A stretch of 64,000 nucleotides of DNA from an uncultured Bacteroidales bacterium (GTDB taxonomy: Bacteria; Bacteroidota; Bacteroidia; Bacteroidales; FEN-979). The notes beneath the pieces are model-generated. The model saw only the letters and a program-made list of their open reading frames with translations. It had not been told where the DNA came from and did no database searches. Below are positions 37,768 to 46,127 of this stretch, piece after piece. Within the stretch, counting starts at the first letter, position 1, and each line of letters begins with the position of its first letter. Location of the stretch: assembly GCA_903845055.1 (NCBI GenBank), contig CAIMWF010000084.1, positions 1 to 64,000 on the forward strand, read 5' to 3'. A program made the position numbers and the translations under genes.

Positions 37768-39678
37768 CTAAAAATCCTCGCTGGAAACTGCTCCGGAACT
37801 GATAACCAGCGGTTTGAATTTATTGGACGGGGAGGCGATAAAGGGGCCAAGTCCAAGATCCTGCCATTTTTCGTCAACTGCCTTGATGGTAGGCTCATCC
37901 ATTATGATCACATTGGGCCATGCCCGCTGGAAATTATCCAGGTCCCTGGTCTTCCGGGTGGCATCGATGCACAAAGTGTTGAATTTCTGACCGGCTACAC
38001 GGTCGACGAAGAAACAATCGCGCAGGGGATCGATGTTGTTTGAGGCGATCCACACAACCTCAGGCAATACATCCAGATCCAATATGTCATCCAGGAAAAG
38101 AAGAAACTTCACATCCTTCACCCACTCATCCAGTAATAAACGGGCTGCCAGGCCGGAAACCTGGTTCTTTTCTGTTTTTTTTAAGGTCACCATCAACAGT
38201 GAAACCCCCTGGTCAAACAGGTCCTTCCTGATCACGGTAACCCCCGGGAAGGCATCCGTAAGACCGGGTTTTACGGTTGGTCCTGTCTTAGAAGCACCCG
38301 GATCCCTGCCATCCGATTCCTGCGGCAGTTTCGTGGTGGCGTCTATCCCCAGCTTGCTGCCATAGGCATAGCGTGAACTTGAATGATCGAGGATATCGAC
38401 CGGTCCGCGCAGGAGGTGAAGGTCCGTAAGCGGATCAACCTTTTCAGAAATCACGCGCGCCAGTTCCAGGTAATCGGTGAGTACCACCGTAGCATCAGTT
38501 ACGGCCATGATCTTGTTGAACATCATCTGCCCCGCACCCCACAGTGCGTTCATGACTTTCAGGGCCTGCCCCGGGTAATGTTTTTTAATACTGACGAGGG
38601 TGATGTTGTGAAACACCCCTTCAACCGGCATGTGCATATTGGTCACCTCGGGGGTTACGGTCATTTTGATGGGCATCAGGAAAATACGCTCGGTGGCCTT
38701 CCCGATCCAGCCGTCCTCCTGCGGGGGGATCCCGACGATGGTCGCCGGGAAGATGGCGTTTTTGCGATGGGAGATGCAGGTGACATGGAACCTGGGGAAA
38801 TAATCGGCCAGGGAATAAAAACCGGTATGGTCGCCAAAGGGGCCTTCGAGGATCAGCTCCTCGCCAGGATCGACATATCCTTCGATGACAAAATCCACAT
38901 CTGCGGGAACCTCCAGGTCGTTGGTCAGGCACCGAACCAGGGTGACCTTTTTCTTCCTGAGGAAACCGGAAAGGAGGTATTCGTCCAGGTTTTCGGGCAA
39001 TGGGGCAGTTGCGGCATAGGTATACACGGGATCGCCTCCCAGCGTAACGGTTACCGGCATCCTTGCGCCCAACTCCTTGTAACGGTTGAAATGGCTCGCC
39101 GAACCTTTATGGAGGTGCCAGTGCATCCCGGTCATGTCGGGCGAAAAGACCTGCATGCGGTACATGCCAAGGTTCCTCACCCCGGAGTCGGGGTCTTTGG
39201 TGTGAACACCCGGCAGGGTGATGAAGGGACCACCGTCGAACGGCCAGCAGGTTGGGACCGGCAACCGGCTGAGATCGGGTTTTTCCATCACCACCTCCTG
39301 GCATGCACCCCTGTGGTTCGATGATTTCGGCATCCATGAAACCACCTCCTTAAGTGAAGGCAGTATCATCAACTTCTCCATGAAACCCTTCTTAGGACCG
39401 AGGAACTCCTTCAGGAGGCTGGCAATGTCACGTTCAATATCATCCAGGCTGTTCACACCCAGGGCCATGCATATCCTGCGGTCGGAGGCGAACATGTTGA
39501 TGAGGAGGGGGAAATCGGTGCCAGTGTTTTCAAAAAGCAGGGCTTTGCCCCCGTTTTTCACCATACGGTCGGCAATTTCGGTGATCTCGAGCCGGGGCGA
39601 GACAAACCCGCTGATCCGCAGGAGCTCCCGGTTTTCCTCGAGCGACCGGACAAAATGAGCCAGGGATTTGAATGCCAT
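37768..39678 (-). CDS. UbiD-family prenylated-FMN decarboxylase (menaquinone-type)
   Basis: A 636-residue UbiD superfamily enzyme. These use prenylated FMN made by UbiX to decarboxylate aromatic or alpha-beta-unsaturated acids. The prFMN/Mg-binding region and the Glu-Arg-Glu triad fall in ELILEGPFGDHTGFYS and neighbours; other family motifs are PVPTCWPFDGGPFITLP, NLGMYRMQVF, MHWHLHKGSASHF, VPVTVTLGGDPVYTYAATAPLP (approximate) and DATTKLPQE. Its length and Bacteroidetes setting suggest the UbiD-like decarboxylase of menaquinone biosynthesis; an aromatic-acid role is possible. ubiX is not in the window. It is followed, 170 nt away, by ccmE and the cytochrome-c heme genes. Confidence 0.85.
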   Translation of the reverse strand: MAFKSLAHFVRSLEENRELLRISGFVSPRLEITEIADRMVKNGGKALLFENTGTDFPLLINMFASDRRICMALGVNSLDDIERDIASLLKEFLGPKKGFMEKLMILPSLKEVVSWMPKSSNHRGACQEVVMEKPDLSRLPVPTCWPFDGGPFITLPGVHTKDPDSGVRNLGMYRMQVFSPDMTGMHWHLHKGSASHFNRYKELGARMPVTVTLGGDPVYTYAATAPLPENLDEYLLSGFLRKKKVTLVRCLTNDLEVPADVDFVIEGYVDPGEELILEGPFGDHTGFYSLADYFPRFHVTCISHRKNAIFPATIVGIPPQEDGWIGKATERIFLMPIKMTVTPEVTNMHMPVEGVFHNITLVSIKKHYPGQALKVMNALWGAGQMMFNKIMAVTDATVVLTDYLELARVISEKVDPLTDLHLLRGPVDILDHSSSRYAYGSKLGIDATTKLPQESDGRDPGASKTGPTVKPGLTDAFPGVTVIRKDLFDQGVSLLMVTLKKTEKNQVSGLAARLLLDEWVKDVKFLLFLDDILDLDVLPEVVWIASNNIDPLRDCFFVDRVAGQKFNTLCIDATRKTRDLDNFQRAWPNVIIMDEPTIKAVDEKWQDLGLGPFIASPSNKFKPLVISSGAVSSEDF

Positions 39679-39745
39679 AGGTTATGAACATTAGAAAGTT
39701 CGAAATTCCTGCAATACTTTGCCCATGATCCGTTAAGTGCCTTTT

Positions 39746-39822
39746 TGTGCCCTCTGTTTTATCTCTTGTCCTCTGTGTTAAAAAAAACCACAGAGATCGC
39801 GGAGGAATTAATGAGGACACAG
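39746..39822. repeat. Intergenic inverted repeat with CTCTGTG words
   Basis: CTCTGTG (39771-39777) and CACAGAG (39789-39795) form a 7-bp stem around an A-rich loop. Outside it lie repeated words CCTCTGT (from 39751) and GGACACAGA (from 39814), so the region is a broader degenerate inverted repeat. It lies between ubiD and ccmE on the minus strand. Confidence 0.6.
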
Positions 39823-39847
39823 AACGGATGGATCATCCGCCGGCTAA

Positions 39848-40252
39848 TCAGCCGAATTTCTTATTTCCGAATTTCGAAGGTTTCTTATCGTTGTATTTCG
39901 ACGGGCACTTCAGCAAGAGGCTCTTCGCAAGAAACTCATCCCCCTTCATGGAGCCGATGATGACCACCTTCTCCGATTTTTCGAAGTCCTGGGGTTTGGC
40001 ATTGTTGTAAATGACCTTCTTCTCCATTCCCTTTTCATCGAACATGAAGAAAGTGAACTGGTTGGCATTTTTCTTCGCATCATACTCGATGGGTTTCGTC
40101 TTGTCGAGTTTCCCGATGATATGCAGCTCCTTACCGGGTTTGGCGGCTGCTTCACCAAAATCGGAATAGGTGCTCGAATCGGTCATCGTGGTGATCACAA
40201 CAGCAACAGCTACAACCAGGATGAGGATGATTATGATGTGTATGATCTTCAT
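39848..40252 (-). CDS. ccmE: Cytochrome c heme chaperone CcmE, Cys type
   Basis: A 134-residue protein: an N-terminal membrane anchor (IIHIIIILILVVAVAVVITTM), then an OB-fold domain (KELHIIGKLDKTKPIEYD, FTFFMFDEKG, VIIGSMKGDEFLAKSLLLKC). Canonical CcmE binds heme covalently through His in H-x-x-x-Y. Here the position reads C116-P-S-K-Y120, the C-x-x-x-Y form described for archaea and some sulfate reducers, in a variant system I that lacks CcmH. The C-terminus is basic. It overlaps the ccmD-like ORF by 4 nt (ATGA) and ends the ccm gene run. Confidence 0.88.
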   Translation of the reverse strand: MKIIHIIIILILVVAVAVVITTMTDSSTYSDFGEAAAKPGKELHIIGKLDKTKPIEYDAKKNANQFTFFMFDEKGMEKKVIYNNAKPQDFEKSEKVVIIGSMKGDEFLAKSLLLKCPSKYNDKKPSKFGNKKFG

Positions 40253-40395
40253 TTCTTTTTATTTGTTGATTTTTCGTGCAACTCCTCTTCCATCTTCCTG
40301 ACTTTCCGGTCGATCGAGAAAAGGTAAATGAATATACCCACCAGGATGACCGCCAGGACTGCGACAACTACAAATATTTTACCGTAAGCATCCAT
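40249..40395 (-). CDS. CcmD-like small membrane protein
   Basis: A 48-residue ORF that reads MDAYGKIFVVVAVL, one transmembrane helix (about residues 6-26), then a basic-acidic cytoplasmic tail (SIDRKVRKMEEELHEKS...). Size, topology and position between ccmC and ccmE fit CcmD, which joins CcmABC to CcmE and releases the heme-loaded chaperone. It overlaps ccmE by 4 nt (ATGA). It is too short and divergent for certainty, but its frame is well supported by codon content and by the exact overlap. Confidence 0.78.
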   Translation of the reverse strand: MDAYGKIFVVVAVLAVILVGIFIYLFSIDRKVRKMEEELHEKSTNKKK

Positions 40396-40476
40396 AAATC
40401 AAAATTTAAAATTCAAAACTCAAAATTGACATCCTTCCAACGCAATACCTGCATTATCTGCATTGATTGCATTTCT
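40396..40476. repeat. Two short arrays: AAAATTC-type 7-mers and TGCATT-type 9-mers
   Basis: 40396-40430 holds AAAATTT, AAAATTC, AAAACTC, AAAATTG. 40441-40476 holds CTGCATTAT, CTGCATTGA, TTGCATTT. TGCATTGATTGCATT occurs again in inverse orientation near 57220. The arrays fill the gap between ccmC and the ccmD-like gene. Confidence 0.75.
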
Positions 40477-40479
40477 TTT

Positions 40480-41145
40480 TCAGCTATCCAGCTTAAGCCG
40501 AACCTTCCGAAGTCTTACCCTCAGGTTCATGATCCAGAATCCCAGGAGGATCCACCCGATCATGGCGGGATAGAAGACAAACCGCATGGAAGGTTCCAGG
40601 TGCATTGGCAGGACAGGAGGAGAATCCTTGCCGGGATGTATGCTCTCGCCCGAAATGCGGGGAAGAATAAGCACGAAAACGATCCACAGAAAGAATGCAA
40701 AAATATTGTACACTGCACTTACTTTAGCGCGTTTCTGAACATCATCGATCGATCCGCGGAGGATCATGTAGGCGAGGTAAATGAACAGCCCCACAGCGGC
40801 GCCGTTCAGTTTGGGATCCTTCACCCACGGGGATCCCCATGTGAAGTTGGCCCAGATCATCCCGGTGAAGATGCCCAGGAACCCGAACATCAGCCCGACA
40901 TTGACCGCCTCAACGGCAACGAGATCCTCGGCTTCCTTGAATTTCCTGAGATACCTCAGGCTGTATATGAAGCCCGTGATGAGCATGGAGAACATCCCAA
41001 ACCACATCCCCACGTGGTAAAACAGGTTCCGCATCGTCTGGTGGATCATGGAATCGGGGATATCCACGAAAAAACCCACAACGATGGCATATAAAAGCAA
41101 CACCCCGGATAAATATTTCCACCAATCCTTTTTCAGCATAGACAT
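40480..41145 (-). CDS. ccmC: Heme transporter permease CcmC
   Basis: A 221-residue membrane protein from ATG 41145 (MSMLKKDWWKYLSGVLLLY); a longer in-frame start at 41232 would add a hydrophobic 29-residue extension and is less likely. It has six hydrophobic segments and the tryptophan-rich heme-handling motif IWANFTWGSPWVKDPK (WGSPW at 103-107), with His43 in LFYHVGMWFGMF and a later His in PMHLEP as candidate axial ligands. CcmC loads heme onto CcmE in the periplasm. It is separated from ccmB by a long tandem array of about 100 bp, from ccmD by short arrays. Confidence 0.92.
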   Translation of the reverse strand: MSMLKKDWWKYLSGVLLLYAIVVGFFVDIPDSMIHQTMRNLFYHVGMWFGMFSMLITGFIYSLRYLRKFKEAEDLVAVEAVNVGLMFGFLGIFTGMIWANFTWGSPWVKDPKLNGAAVGLFIYLAYMILRGSIDDVQKRAKVSAVYNIFAFFLWIVFVLILPRISGESIHPGKDSPPVLPMHLEPSMRFVFYPAMIGWILLGFWIMNLRVRLRKVRLKLDS

Positions 41146-41260
41146 TTTGATTTTAATGCAGGAATACGTAAATAATGGAATGCAGACAATAAAGGTAATA
41201 TTTACAACAATTTGTGAAAAACCAGAAAACATATTCTGAAAATCACATCAGCGAATGATC

Positions 41261-41361
41261 ACATCCCCAAATTCTCAAATTCCCACATTCCCAAATTTTC
41301 ACATTCCCAAATTCCCAAATTTCCACATCCCCAAATTTTCAAATTCTCAAATTCTCAAATT
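41261..41361. repeat. Long 8-bp tandem array, word CCCAAATT, between ccmB and ccmC
   Basis: About thirteen degenerate units (AAATTCTC, AAATTCCC, ACATTCCC, AAATTTTC, ACATCCCC) over 100 bp. The array begins directly at the ccmB stop codon. On the ccmB strand the first units (AATTTGAG) each carry TGA. This is the largest short-period array in the window. Confidence 0.9.
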
Positions 41362-42021
41362 TTAATCTTTCCAAAGGTACGGAAATAACAAATAGGCCAA
41401 GGCAACCACTACAACGTTGATGGTCAGCAGTATAACAAGGAGTGAGGAGAGTCCCGACCAGTCCAGGCTGCTGATGGCGGTGTGCGAAACTTTCATCAGC
41501 ACGGCGAGCAGGGGTAGTATAATGGGGAAACTGAGGATGGCCATCAGTGAAAAATTGTGGCTGGCCCGTGAGGCGATTGCCGCCACCATGGTCAGCACCG
41601 ACGACAGTCCCAGGCTGCCGAACACCAGGGTCAGGAGGAAAAGCGGGATGTTCACCACCTGGTTACCCATCAGGAGCAAAAAGAACCCGAATGATAATAC
41701 CGACAGGATGGCCATCAGCAGAAGGTTGTAGAGAATTTTGGACAAAACCACCGCCTGCGGGCTCACAATGGTGTAATAATAGAGGTGCCTTGCGGGACTT
41801 TCCTGGACGAAGCTTTTAGAGATACCGTTGACAGCCACGAAGAGCAGGATGATCCAGAAGAGAGAGTTCCAGGTTTCCCCGGTAATGGTGTTTTCAAAGG
41901 CCAGGTAGGTGACATAGATCGTGGAGACAAGATACAACAGAATGCCGTTGATAACATATTTCTGTTTCAACTCCAGCCTGATCTCCTTGGCAACAAGAAA
42001 TTTGATTTCCCTCCAGAGCAT
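41362..42021 (-). CDS. ccmB: Heme exporter permease CcmB
   Basis: A 219-residue protein from ATG 42021 (MLWREIKFLVAKEIRLELKQKY). It has six hydrophobic segments (INGILLYLVSTIYVTYLAF, LFWIILLFVAVNGI, LYNLLLMAILSVLSFGFFLLL, PLFLLTLVFGSLGLSSVLTMVAAIAS, NFSLMAILSFPIILPLLAVLM, SLLVILLTINVVVVALAYLLFPYLW) and the family pattern SFVQESPARHLYYY. CcmB pairs with the ATPase CcmA in heme delivery; ccmA is not in this window. Its promoter overlaps the terminator of the upstream T9SS gene. Confidence 0.92.
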   Translation of the reverse strand: MLWREIKFLVAKEIRLELKQKYVINGILLYLVSTIYVTYLAFENTITGETWNSLFWIILLFVAVNGISKSFVQESPARHLYYYTIVSPQAVVLSKILYNLLLMAILSVLSFGFFLLLMGNQVVNIPLFLLTLVFGSLGLSSVLTMVAAIASRASHNFSLMAILSFPIILPLLAVLMKVSHTAISSLDWSGLSSLLVILLTINVVVVALAYLLFPYLWKD

Positions 42022-42048
42022 TTTTGTTTTCCGGCTTTGATTTTTTTG

Positions 42049-42056
42049 CAAAGATA
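42049..42056 (-). promoter_or_regulatory. -7 promoter element for the ccm genes
   Basis: Minus-strand TATCTTTG (42056-42049) fits TAnnTTTG, 28 nt before the ccmB ATG. It abuts the T tract of the upstream terminator, so end of one transcript and start of the next share a few bases. Confidence 0.55.
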
Positions 42057-42058
42057 AA

Positions 42059-42085
42059 AAAACCCCGGGTTTCCCGCGGGGTTTT
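42059..42085 (-). terminator. Rho-independent terminator after the third tandem T9SS gene
   Basis: AAAACCCC (42085-42078 on the minus strand) pairs with GGGGTTTT (42066-42059), with an inner GGG/CCC stem and a T-run after it. It lies 50 nt past the stop at 42136. Confidence 0.85.
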
Positions 42086-42135
42086 ATCAACACATTGATA
42101 ATGTTTAATTTACATCACATTTACACATAAATACA

Positions 42136-43935
42136 TTACTGTACCACCATCTTCCTTGTTACCTTATCGGTGCCCATGGTCACGGTATAAAGGTAGATGC
42201 CGGGCGCAAGCTGCGAAGTATCAAGGGTAAGATCATGGCTGCCGGCCGTCATCATTCCCTTGCTGATCTCCATGACCCGGATCCCGGTGATACCGGAAAC
42301 ACTGAGGGTGACATCACAGGGAGAAACAAGGGAGATCCTGAAATGGGTGACCGCGCAGGCGGGGTTGGGATAATTCTGAGAAACCTGGTTGCCAGTCTGT
42401 ACACCATGGTCTCCCACCGAAGTAGGCCAGAAGGTGCTCACCGGGATGATCCGGTCGTCGATGTTGACCGTATGGACCGAGATGGTCGTGGAGACGATGT
42501 TGGAGCCGGGCTGGTTCGAGGTCTGGTAAATGACCGACAGGTTGTTGTTCCTGACATATTTGGCCATGGCCGGGTAGACAAATTCGGTAAAAATATACTG
42601 GAAACCCGAGTTGAGGTCGGTGATGGGGGTCATGTTCGCCTTCCCTGCGAACCAGGCGCGTCCGTTCAGGTGGCGGTAATTCAGCGGGTCGGGCGAAGGA
42701 TTTCCGGGAGAGACTGCCGACCACAGGAAATATTTGTTGTTGTATGCATCCACCGAAATCTGGGGGAAACTGGCAAGCCCGACCCTGTAGCTGGGGGCCC
42801 CGATGATGGTATCGCCCGGGTTGGGTCCGTCGGAAACATAGCCCAGCAATTGCCCGTGAGCGGCCAGGGTGTCGAGCACGAGGCTGTCCTTAACCATGGG
42901 CATGGTACTGTTCCAGTATACGAGCCCGTTCTTGTTGATATAGATGTACTTGGTACTGGCTGCCATGTAACCTCCGCCGATGCCGAAAGCCATGTGAAGG
43001 ATACCGGTGTTGTCCATTTCAACAGCGACTGAACCGTCGGACGAGGCAAAGGGTTTGACCTCTGTAACGCCGGTTGCCAGTTTCCTGTTGGCGTTGCTCA
43101 GCACGGGGATCTTGGTCCAGGTTTCGCCGTTGTCGTTCGATTTCATGATAAAGGTGTCGACCCATGGGCCGGATACCGCGAAATAAATGGTATCGCCATG
43201 CGGGGTTCCCCATTCGTATTCATCGCCGTTGAACCCGTCGTAGTCGGCCGAGGTAAGCTGGGGCAGGATGACTGCTGATTTATCCCAGGTGGCGCCGCCG
43301 TCGAGCGAACGGTAATAGAACAGGGCATAGTTGAGTCCCTGGAAAAGTTCATAGGAGGTGGCAAGGATGTGCACGTTGTTGTAGGTGGCACCGTTGGTGA
43401 TCATGCGGGGCCAAGAAAGATCGGTTGCCCCGGTGGGGCCCATCAGGACGCTTTCGGTCCAGCTACCTGTTCCTCTTACGGCACGGGTTGAAATCTTAAG
43501 CCCGTCGTTCAGGTGTGCAACCACGATTTCCCCCGCGGTTCCCAACTGTGCGTAGGAAGGCCAGCCTGTCCGGTCGTTTTCAATCCTGGCGGTGGGTATG
43601 GCTCCCCAGGCCGATCCGTCATAATAATTATAACCGCTTCCCCTGCCGGGAGAATCGAACCCGCGGATCCAGGTGCCGGCCATCGTCCCGTCGGGATAAA
43701 CTTTGTGCCGGGGTCCCATGGAGGCATTGGTCTGCATGTCGTACTGCGAATCTCCGATGGTGAATTCCTGAACCGATTTTGAATTGGCGACCGGGTTTAC
43801 CGGCTGGGTAGCAACCTGCTGGTTCTTGATGGCCCGGGCCGGGGCCGACTGCACGGGAACCCTTGCATATTTCGTTTGCGCCACGGCCATCACGGAGATG
43901 CAAAGCGCCAGCATAAAAAGTGTAGATTTTTTCAT
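42136..43935 (-). CDS. Secreted BNR/Asp-box protein with T9SS sorting domain (paralogue 3)
   Basis: A 599-residue protein from ATG 43935 (MKKSTLFMLALCISVMAVAQ signal); an ATG 41 codons earlier is rejected because it would place a polar stretch before the signal. The middle is a beta-propeller with Asp-box motifs (RSLDGGATWDK, MKSNDNGETW), GTAGEIVVAHLNDG, TYNNVHILATSYELF and FIFTEFVYPAM. The end is a T9SS type A domain (NYPNPACAVTHFRI, PGIYLYTVTMGTDKVTRKMVVQ). It is more divergent from its two neighbours (42% by eye or so in aligned blocks) but shares order of motifs, for example YNYRHLNGRAWF against YNYRHIWGRAFF. Export by T9SS; the ligand or substrate is unknown. Confidence 0.85.
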   Translation of the reverse strand: MKKSTLFMLALCISVMAVAQTKYARVPVQSAPARAIKNQQVATQPVNPVANSKSVQEFTIGDSQYDMQTNASMGPRHKVYPDGTMAGTWIRGFDSPGRGSGYNYYDGSAWGAIPTARIENDRTGWPSYAQLGTAGEIVVAHLNDGLKISTRAVRGTGSWTESVLMGPTGATDLSWPRMITNGATYNNVHILATSYELFQGLNYALFYYRSLDGGATWDKSAVILPQLTSADYDGFNGDEYEWGTPHGDTIYFAVSGPWVDTFIMKSNDNGETWTKIPVLSNANRKLATGVTEVKPFASSDGSVAVEMDNTGILHMAFGIGGGYMAASTKYIYINKNGLVYWNSTMPMVKDSLVLDTLAAHGQLLGYVSDGPNPGDTIIGAPSYRVGLASFPQISVDAYNNKYFLWSAVSPGNPSPDPLNYRHLNGRAWFAGKANMTPITDLNSGFQYIFTEFVYPAMAKYVRNNNLSVIYQTSNQPGSNIVSTTISVHTVNIDDRIIPVSTFWPTSVGDHGVQTGNQVSQNYPNPACAVTHFRISLVSPCDVTLSVSGITGIRVMEISKGMMTAGSHDLTLDTSQLAPGIYLYTVTMGTDKVTRKMVVQ

Positions 43936-44006
43936 ATTGCAATATTTAGAGTTTGTATTCGACTGAGATTTAAGTGGTCGCACCTTCAGGGATGAATTGC
44001 CAGATA

Positions 44007-44014
44007 CAAACTTA
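44007..44014 (-). promoter_or_regulatory. -7 promoter element for paralogue 3
   Basis: Minus-strand TAAGTTTG (44014-44007) matches TAnnTTTG and would give a leader of about 65 nt. Confidence 0.4.
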
Positions 44015-44060
44015 CAAATAAAATGAATCAGGTATTCATAAACGACCGGATGTTTCAATA

Positions 44061-44092
44061 AAAAAGGCCGCTCCCGGGGGAGCAGCCTTTTT
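44061..44092 (-). terminator. Rho-independent terminator after paralogue 2
   Basis: AAAAAGGC/GCCTTTTT (44061-44068 with 44085-44092) and an inner GCTCC/GGAGC stem form a hairpin of 13 pairs with one mismatch, flanked by A/T runs. Starts 20 nt past the stop at 44112. Confidence 0.88.
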
Positions 44093-44111
44093 AAGGATGA
44101 CGATGAAATGG

Positions 44112-45989
44112 TTATTCAACAATCATTTTGTGGGTAAAGGATTCGCCGTTGATCTTCACGGTATAGAAATAGATACCTGAGGTGAGACCATTGCAGTCGA
44201 TGGTGAATTTCTGTGCACCGGCACTGACAACACCTTTGTCCATTGACATCACCTTTGCTCCCATGATGTTTGAAACTTCGATGGTCACGTTGGCGGGTTT
44301 GTCAACGTTCACTGCGAAGGAGGTCATGCCCTTAACAGGGTTCGGGTAGTTCTGTCCTACTGAATTGAGGCTGGCCGAAGGAGTAGTGGGAACACCTATG
44401 GCAATAAAGGCGGAGGTGAGGATTTCGCGGTAGGCGAAGCTTACTTCATGAACAGGAACCGGCGGGTAGGTTGATGTACCCACAACGACGTTTGAACCCG
44501 GCTGTGATGAGGTCTGGGTAACAACAAGCAGTTTGTTGCCGTTTTTAATGGTGGTGCAAACTTCGGGATAGGCAAATTCCTGGAAAATGTAGAGGAAATC
44601 GGCGTTGAAGTCGACCATGGGTGACATTTGTGAATGACCGTTGAATAAGGCACGGCCCCAAACATGGCTGTAGTTGTAAGGTGTCGGATCGGGGTTGCCC
44701 ACGGTGAGGCCTCTCCACATGAAATAAATATTGTTGTATTTATCAATATTCACAGAAGGATAGTTGCAGAGTGCACCTTTGTAATAGGGGAAACCAACGA
44801 TTGAATCACCAGCTGCATCAGCTGCAACATAACCGATAAGTTTATGATGAGCGTCAACGCTGTCGATGTTTGCAAGCATTGCTGTATCCAGTGCGGCTTC
44901 CGTCGATTTCCAGTACACGACACCATCGGTGCCGGGGCTGAAGTATGAACCGGCAGCGTCCTGTGAATTGCGCATACGGCCGAAAGCAACGTGGAACACG
45001 CCGTTTTTGTCCATGGCGCCGGCCATGGTGCCGTCGCAACCGTAAGTAGGATTGATGACAACACCGGTTAATTTTTTACCATAGTTGTTATGGATGATTT
45101 CCTGGAAGGTCCAGGTACTTCCATTGTCAAATGATTTCATCAGGAACATACCATTCCAGACATTTCCCTGGAGGAAGGCAATGGTATCGCCATGAGGGGC
45201 AATCCAAGAATAATCATCACCACTGAATCCATTATAATGGAGTGAATCAAGGTTGGGAAGCTGCACAGCCTGTTTATCCCAGGTGGTACCACCGTCGAGC
45301 GAACGGTAATACAACAATGCACCATCAAGGCCTTTATAAGTAACCCCGCCGTTTGCGACCGGCATGGTAAGCGCAATTACGTGAACATACTGACTGGTTG
45401 AACCGCTGGTGATAGCCCTCGGCCAGAGCAGGGGGACGGCGGTACCGGCGGAGCCGATCGGGCCGGTCGGGCCAGTGGTCTGTGTCCATGCACCTGAACC
45501 TTTGGTTGCACGGGTGCTTTTGATCAGGGTGGAGGTGGAATTGTGGGCAATGATGATTTCGCCGTTTCCGTTCCAGGGGTTCAGGTTCGGCCAGCCGGTT
45601 TTCATGTTTTCAACGCGGGCTGTGGGAGCAGCACCCCAGGCTGTACCGTTGGAATAGTTGTAACCGGTTCCGCGGTCAGCATAGCTGGCTGCATCCGCCT
45701 TGATCCAGGAGGCTGCAACGGATCCGTCGGACCAGCAAACAACGCGGTTCATCGGTGAACCGTTTGACTGCATGTCGTAAGTACCTGATGTGCCGAGGAT
45801 ATCATCCATAACGGCTTTCGTGTTTGCCACAGGGTTCCCCGCTGTAACAAAGGCATTCTGATTGTCAATGGCTGGAGTTACGAGAACATCCCTCAGTTGT
45901 ACCGACTTAGATAACTTAGCTGGTCTGTACTGCGCCATCACAGCCACACCACACATCATCACAATCGCAAATAGTAGAATTTTTTTCAT
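44112..45989 (-). CDS. Secreted BNR/Asp-box protein with T9SS sorting domain (paralogue 2)
   Basis: A 625-residue protein from ATG 45989 (MKKILLFAIVMMCGVAVMAQ signal); a longer frame from 46040 has 17 polar residues before it. It is very similar to the next gene upstream along its whole length: the shared blocks LSKSVQLRDVL, NPVANTK, GYNYSNGTAWGAAPTARVEN, TSTLIKSTRA, RSLDGGTTWDKQA, GDTIAF, CDGTMAGAMDKNGVFHVA. Asp-box motif SLDGGTTW supports a BNR-type propeller. The end is a T9SS type A domain (NYPNPVKGMTSFAV, SGIYFYTVKINGESFTHKMIVE). Own promoter and terminator. No catalytic Asp/Tyr/Arg triad of sialidases was recognised, so a binding role is as likely. Confidence 0.87.
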   Translation of the reverse strand: MKKILLFAIVMMCGVAVMAQYRPAKLSKSVQLRDVLVTPAIDNQNAFVTAGNPVANTKAVMDDILGTSGTYDMQSNGSPMNRVVCWSDGSVAASWIKADAASYADRGTGYNYSNGTAWGAAPTARVENMKTGWPNLNPWNGNGEIIIAHNSTSTLIKSTRATKGSGAWTQTTGPTGPIGSAGTAVPLLWPRAITSGSTSQYVHVIALTMPVANGGVTYKGLDGALLYYRSLDGGTTWDKQAVQLPNLDSLHYNGFSGDDYSWIAPHGDTIAFLQGNVWNGMFLMKSFDNGSTWTFQEIIHNNYGKKLTGVVINPTYGCDGTMAGAMDKNGVFHVAFGRMRNSQDAAGSYFSPGTDGVVYWKSTEAALDTAMLANIDSVDAHHKLIGYVAADAAGDSIVGFPYYKGALCNYPSVNIDKYNNIYFMWRGLTVGNPDPTPYNYSHVWGRALFNGHSQMSPMVDFNADFLYIFQEFAYPEVCTTIKNGNKLLVVTQTSSQPGSNVVVGTSTYPPVPVHEVSFAYREILTSAFIAIGVPTTPSASLNSVGQNYPNPVKGMTSFAVNVDKPANVTIEVSNIMGAKVMSMDKGVVSAGAQKFTIDCNGLTSGIYFYTVKINGESFTHKMIVE

Positions 45990-46019
45990 GATTTTTTGGG
46001 GTTTATTTTTATTTAAGCG

Positions 46020-46027
46020 CAAAGATA
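46020..46027 (-). promoter_or_regulatory. -7 promoter element for paralogue 2
   Basis: Minus-strand TATCTTTG (46027-46020) followed by C, 30 nt before the ATG. Confidence 0.5.
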
Positions 46028-46077
46028 ACAAATGGTTCAATACGAAAACTGCTGCCCTGGCTTTTTATTTAACAAAA

Positions 46078-46106
46078 AAAGGCTGTTCCCCCCGGGAACA
46101 GCCTTT
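46078..46106 (-). terminator. Rho-independent terminator after paralogue 1
   Basis: A perfect 13-bp stem (AAAGGCTGTTCCC 46078-46090 with its complement 46094-46106), 3-nt loop and flanking A/T runs. Lies 22 nt past the stop at 46128. Related in sequence to the terminator at 44061. Confidence 0.92.
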
Positions 46107-46127
46107 ACAGTTCAGAATAACAGTACT

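Noticed and set aside
38383-39324. Open frame of 313 codons on the plus strand opposite the UbiD gene
   Set aside because: It mirrors the real minus-strand gene, has no recognisable domain, and its composition is that of an antisense frame (rich in Gly, His, Arg).
41261-41361. CRISPR-like array
   Set aside because: Units are 8 bp with no spacers and no cas genes nearby; it is a short tandem array.
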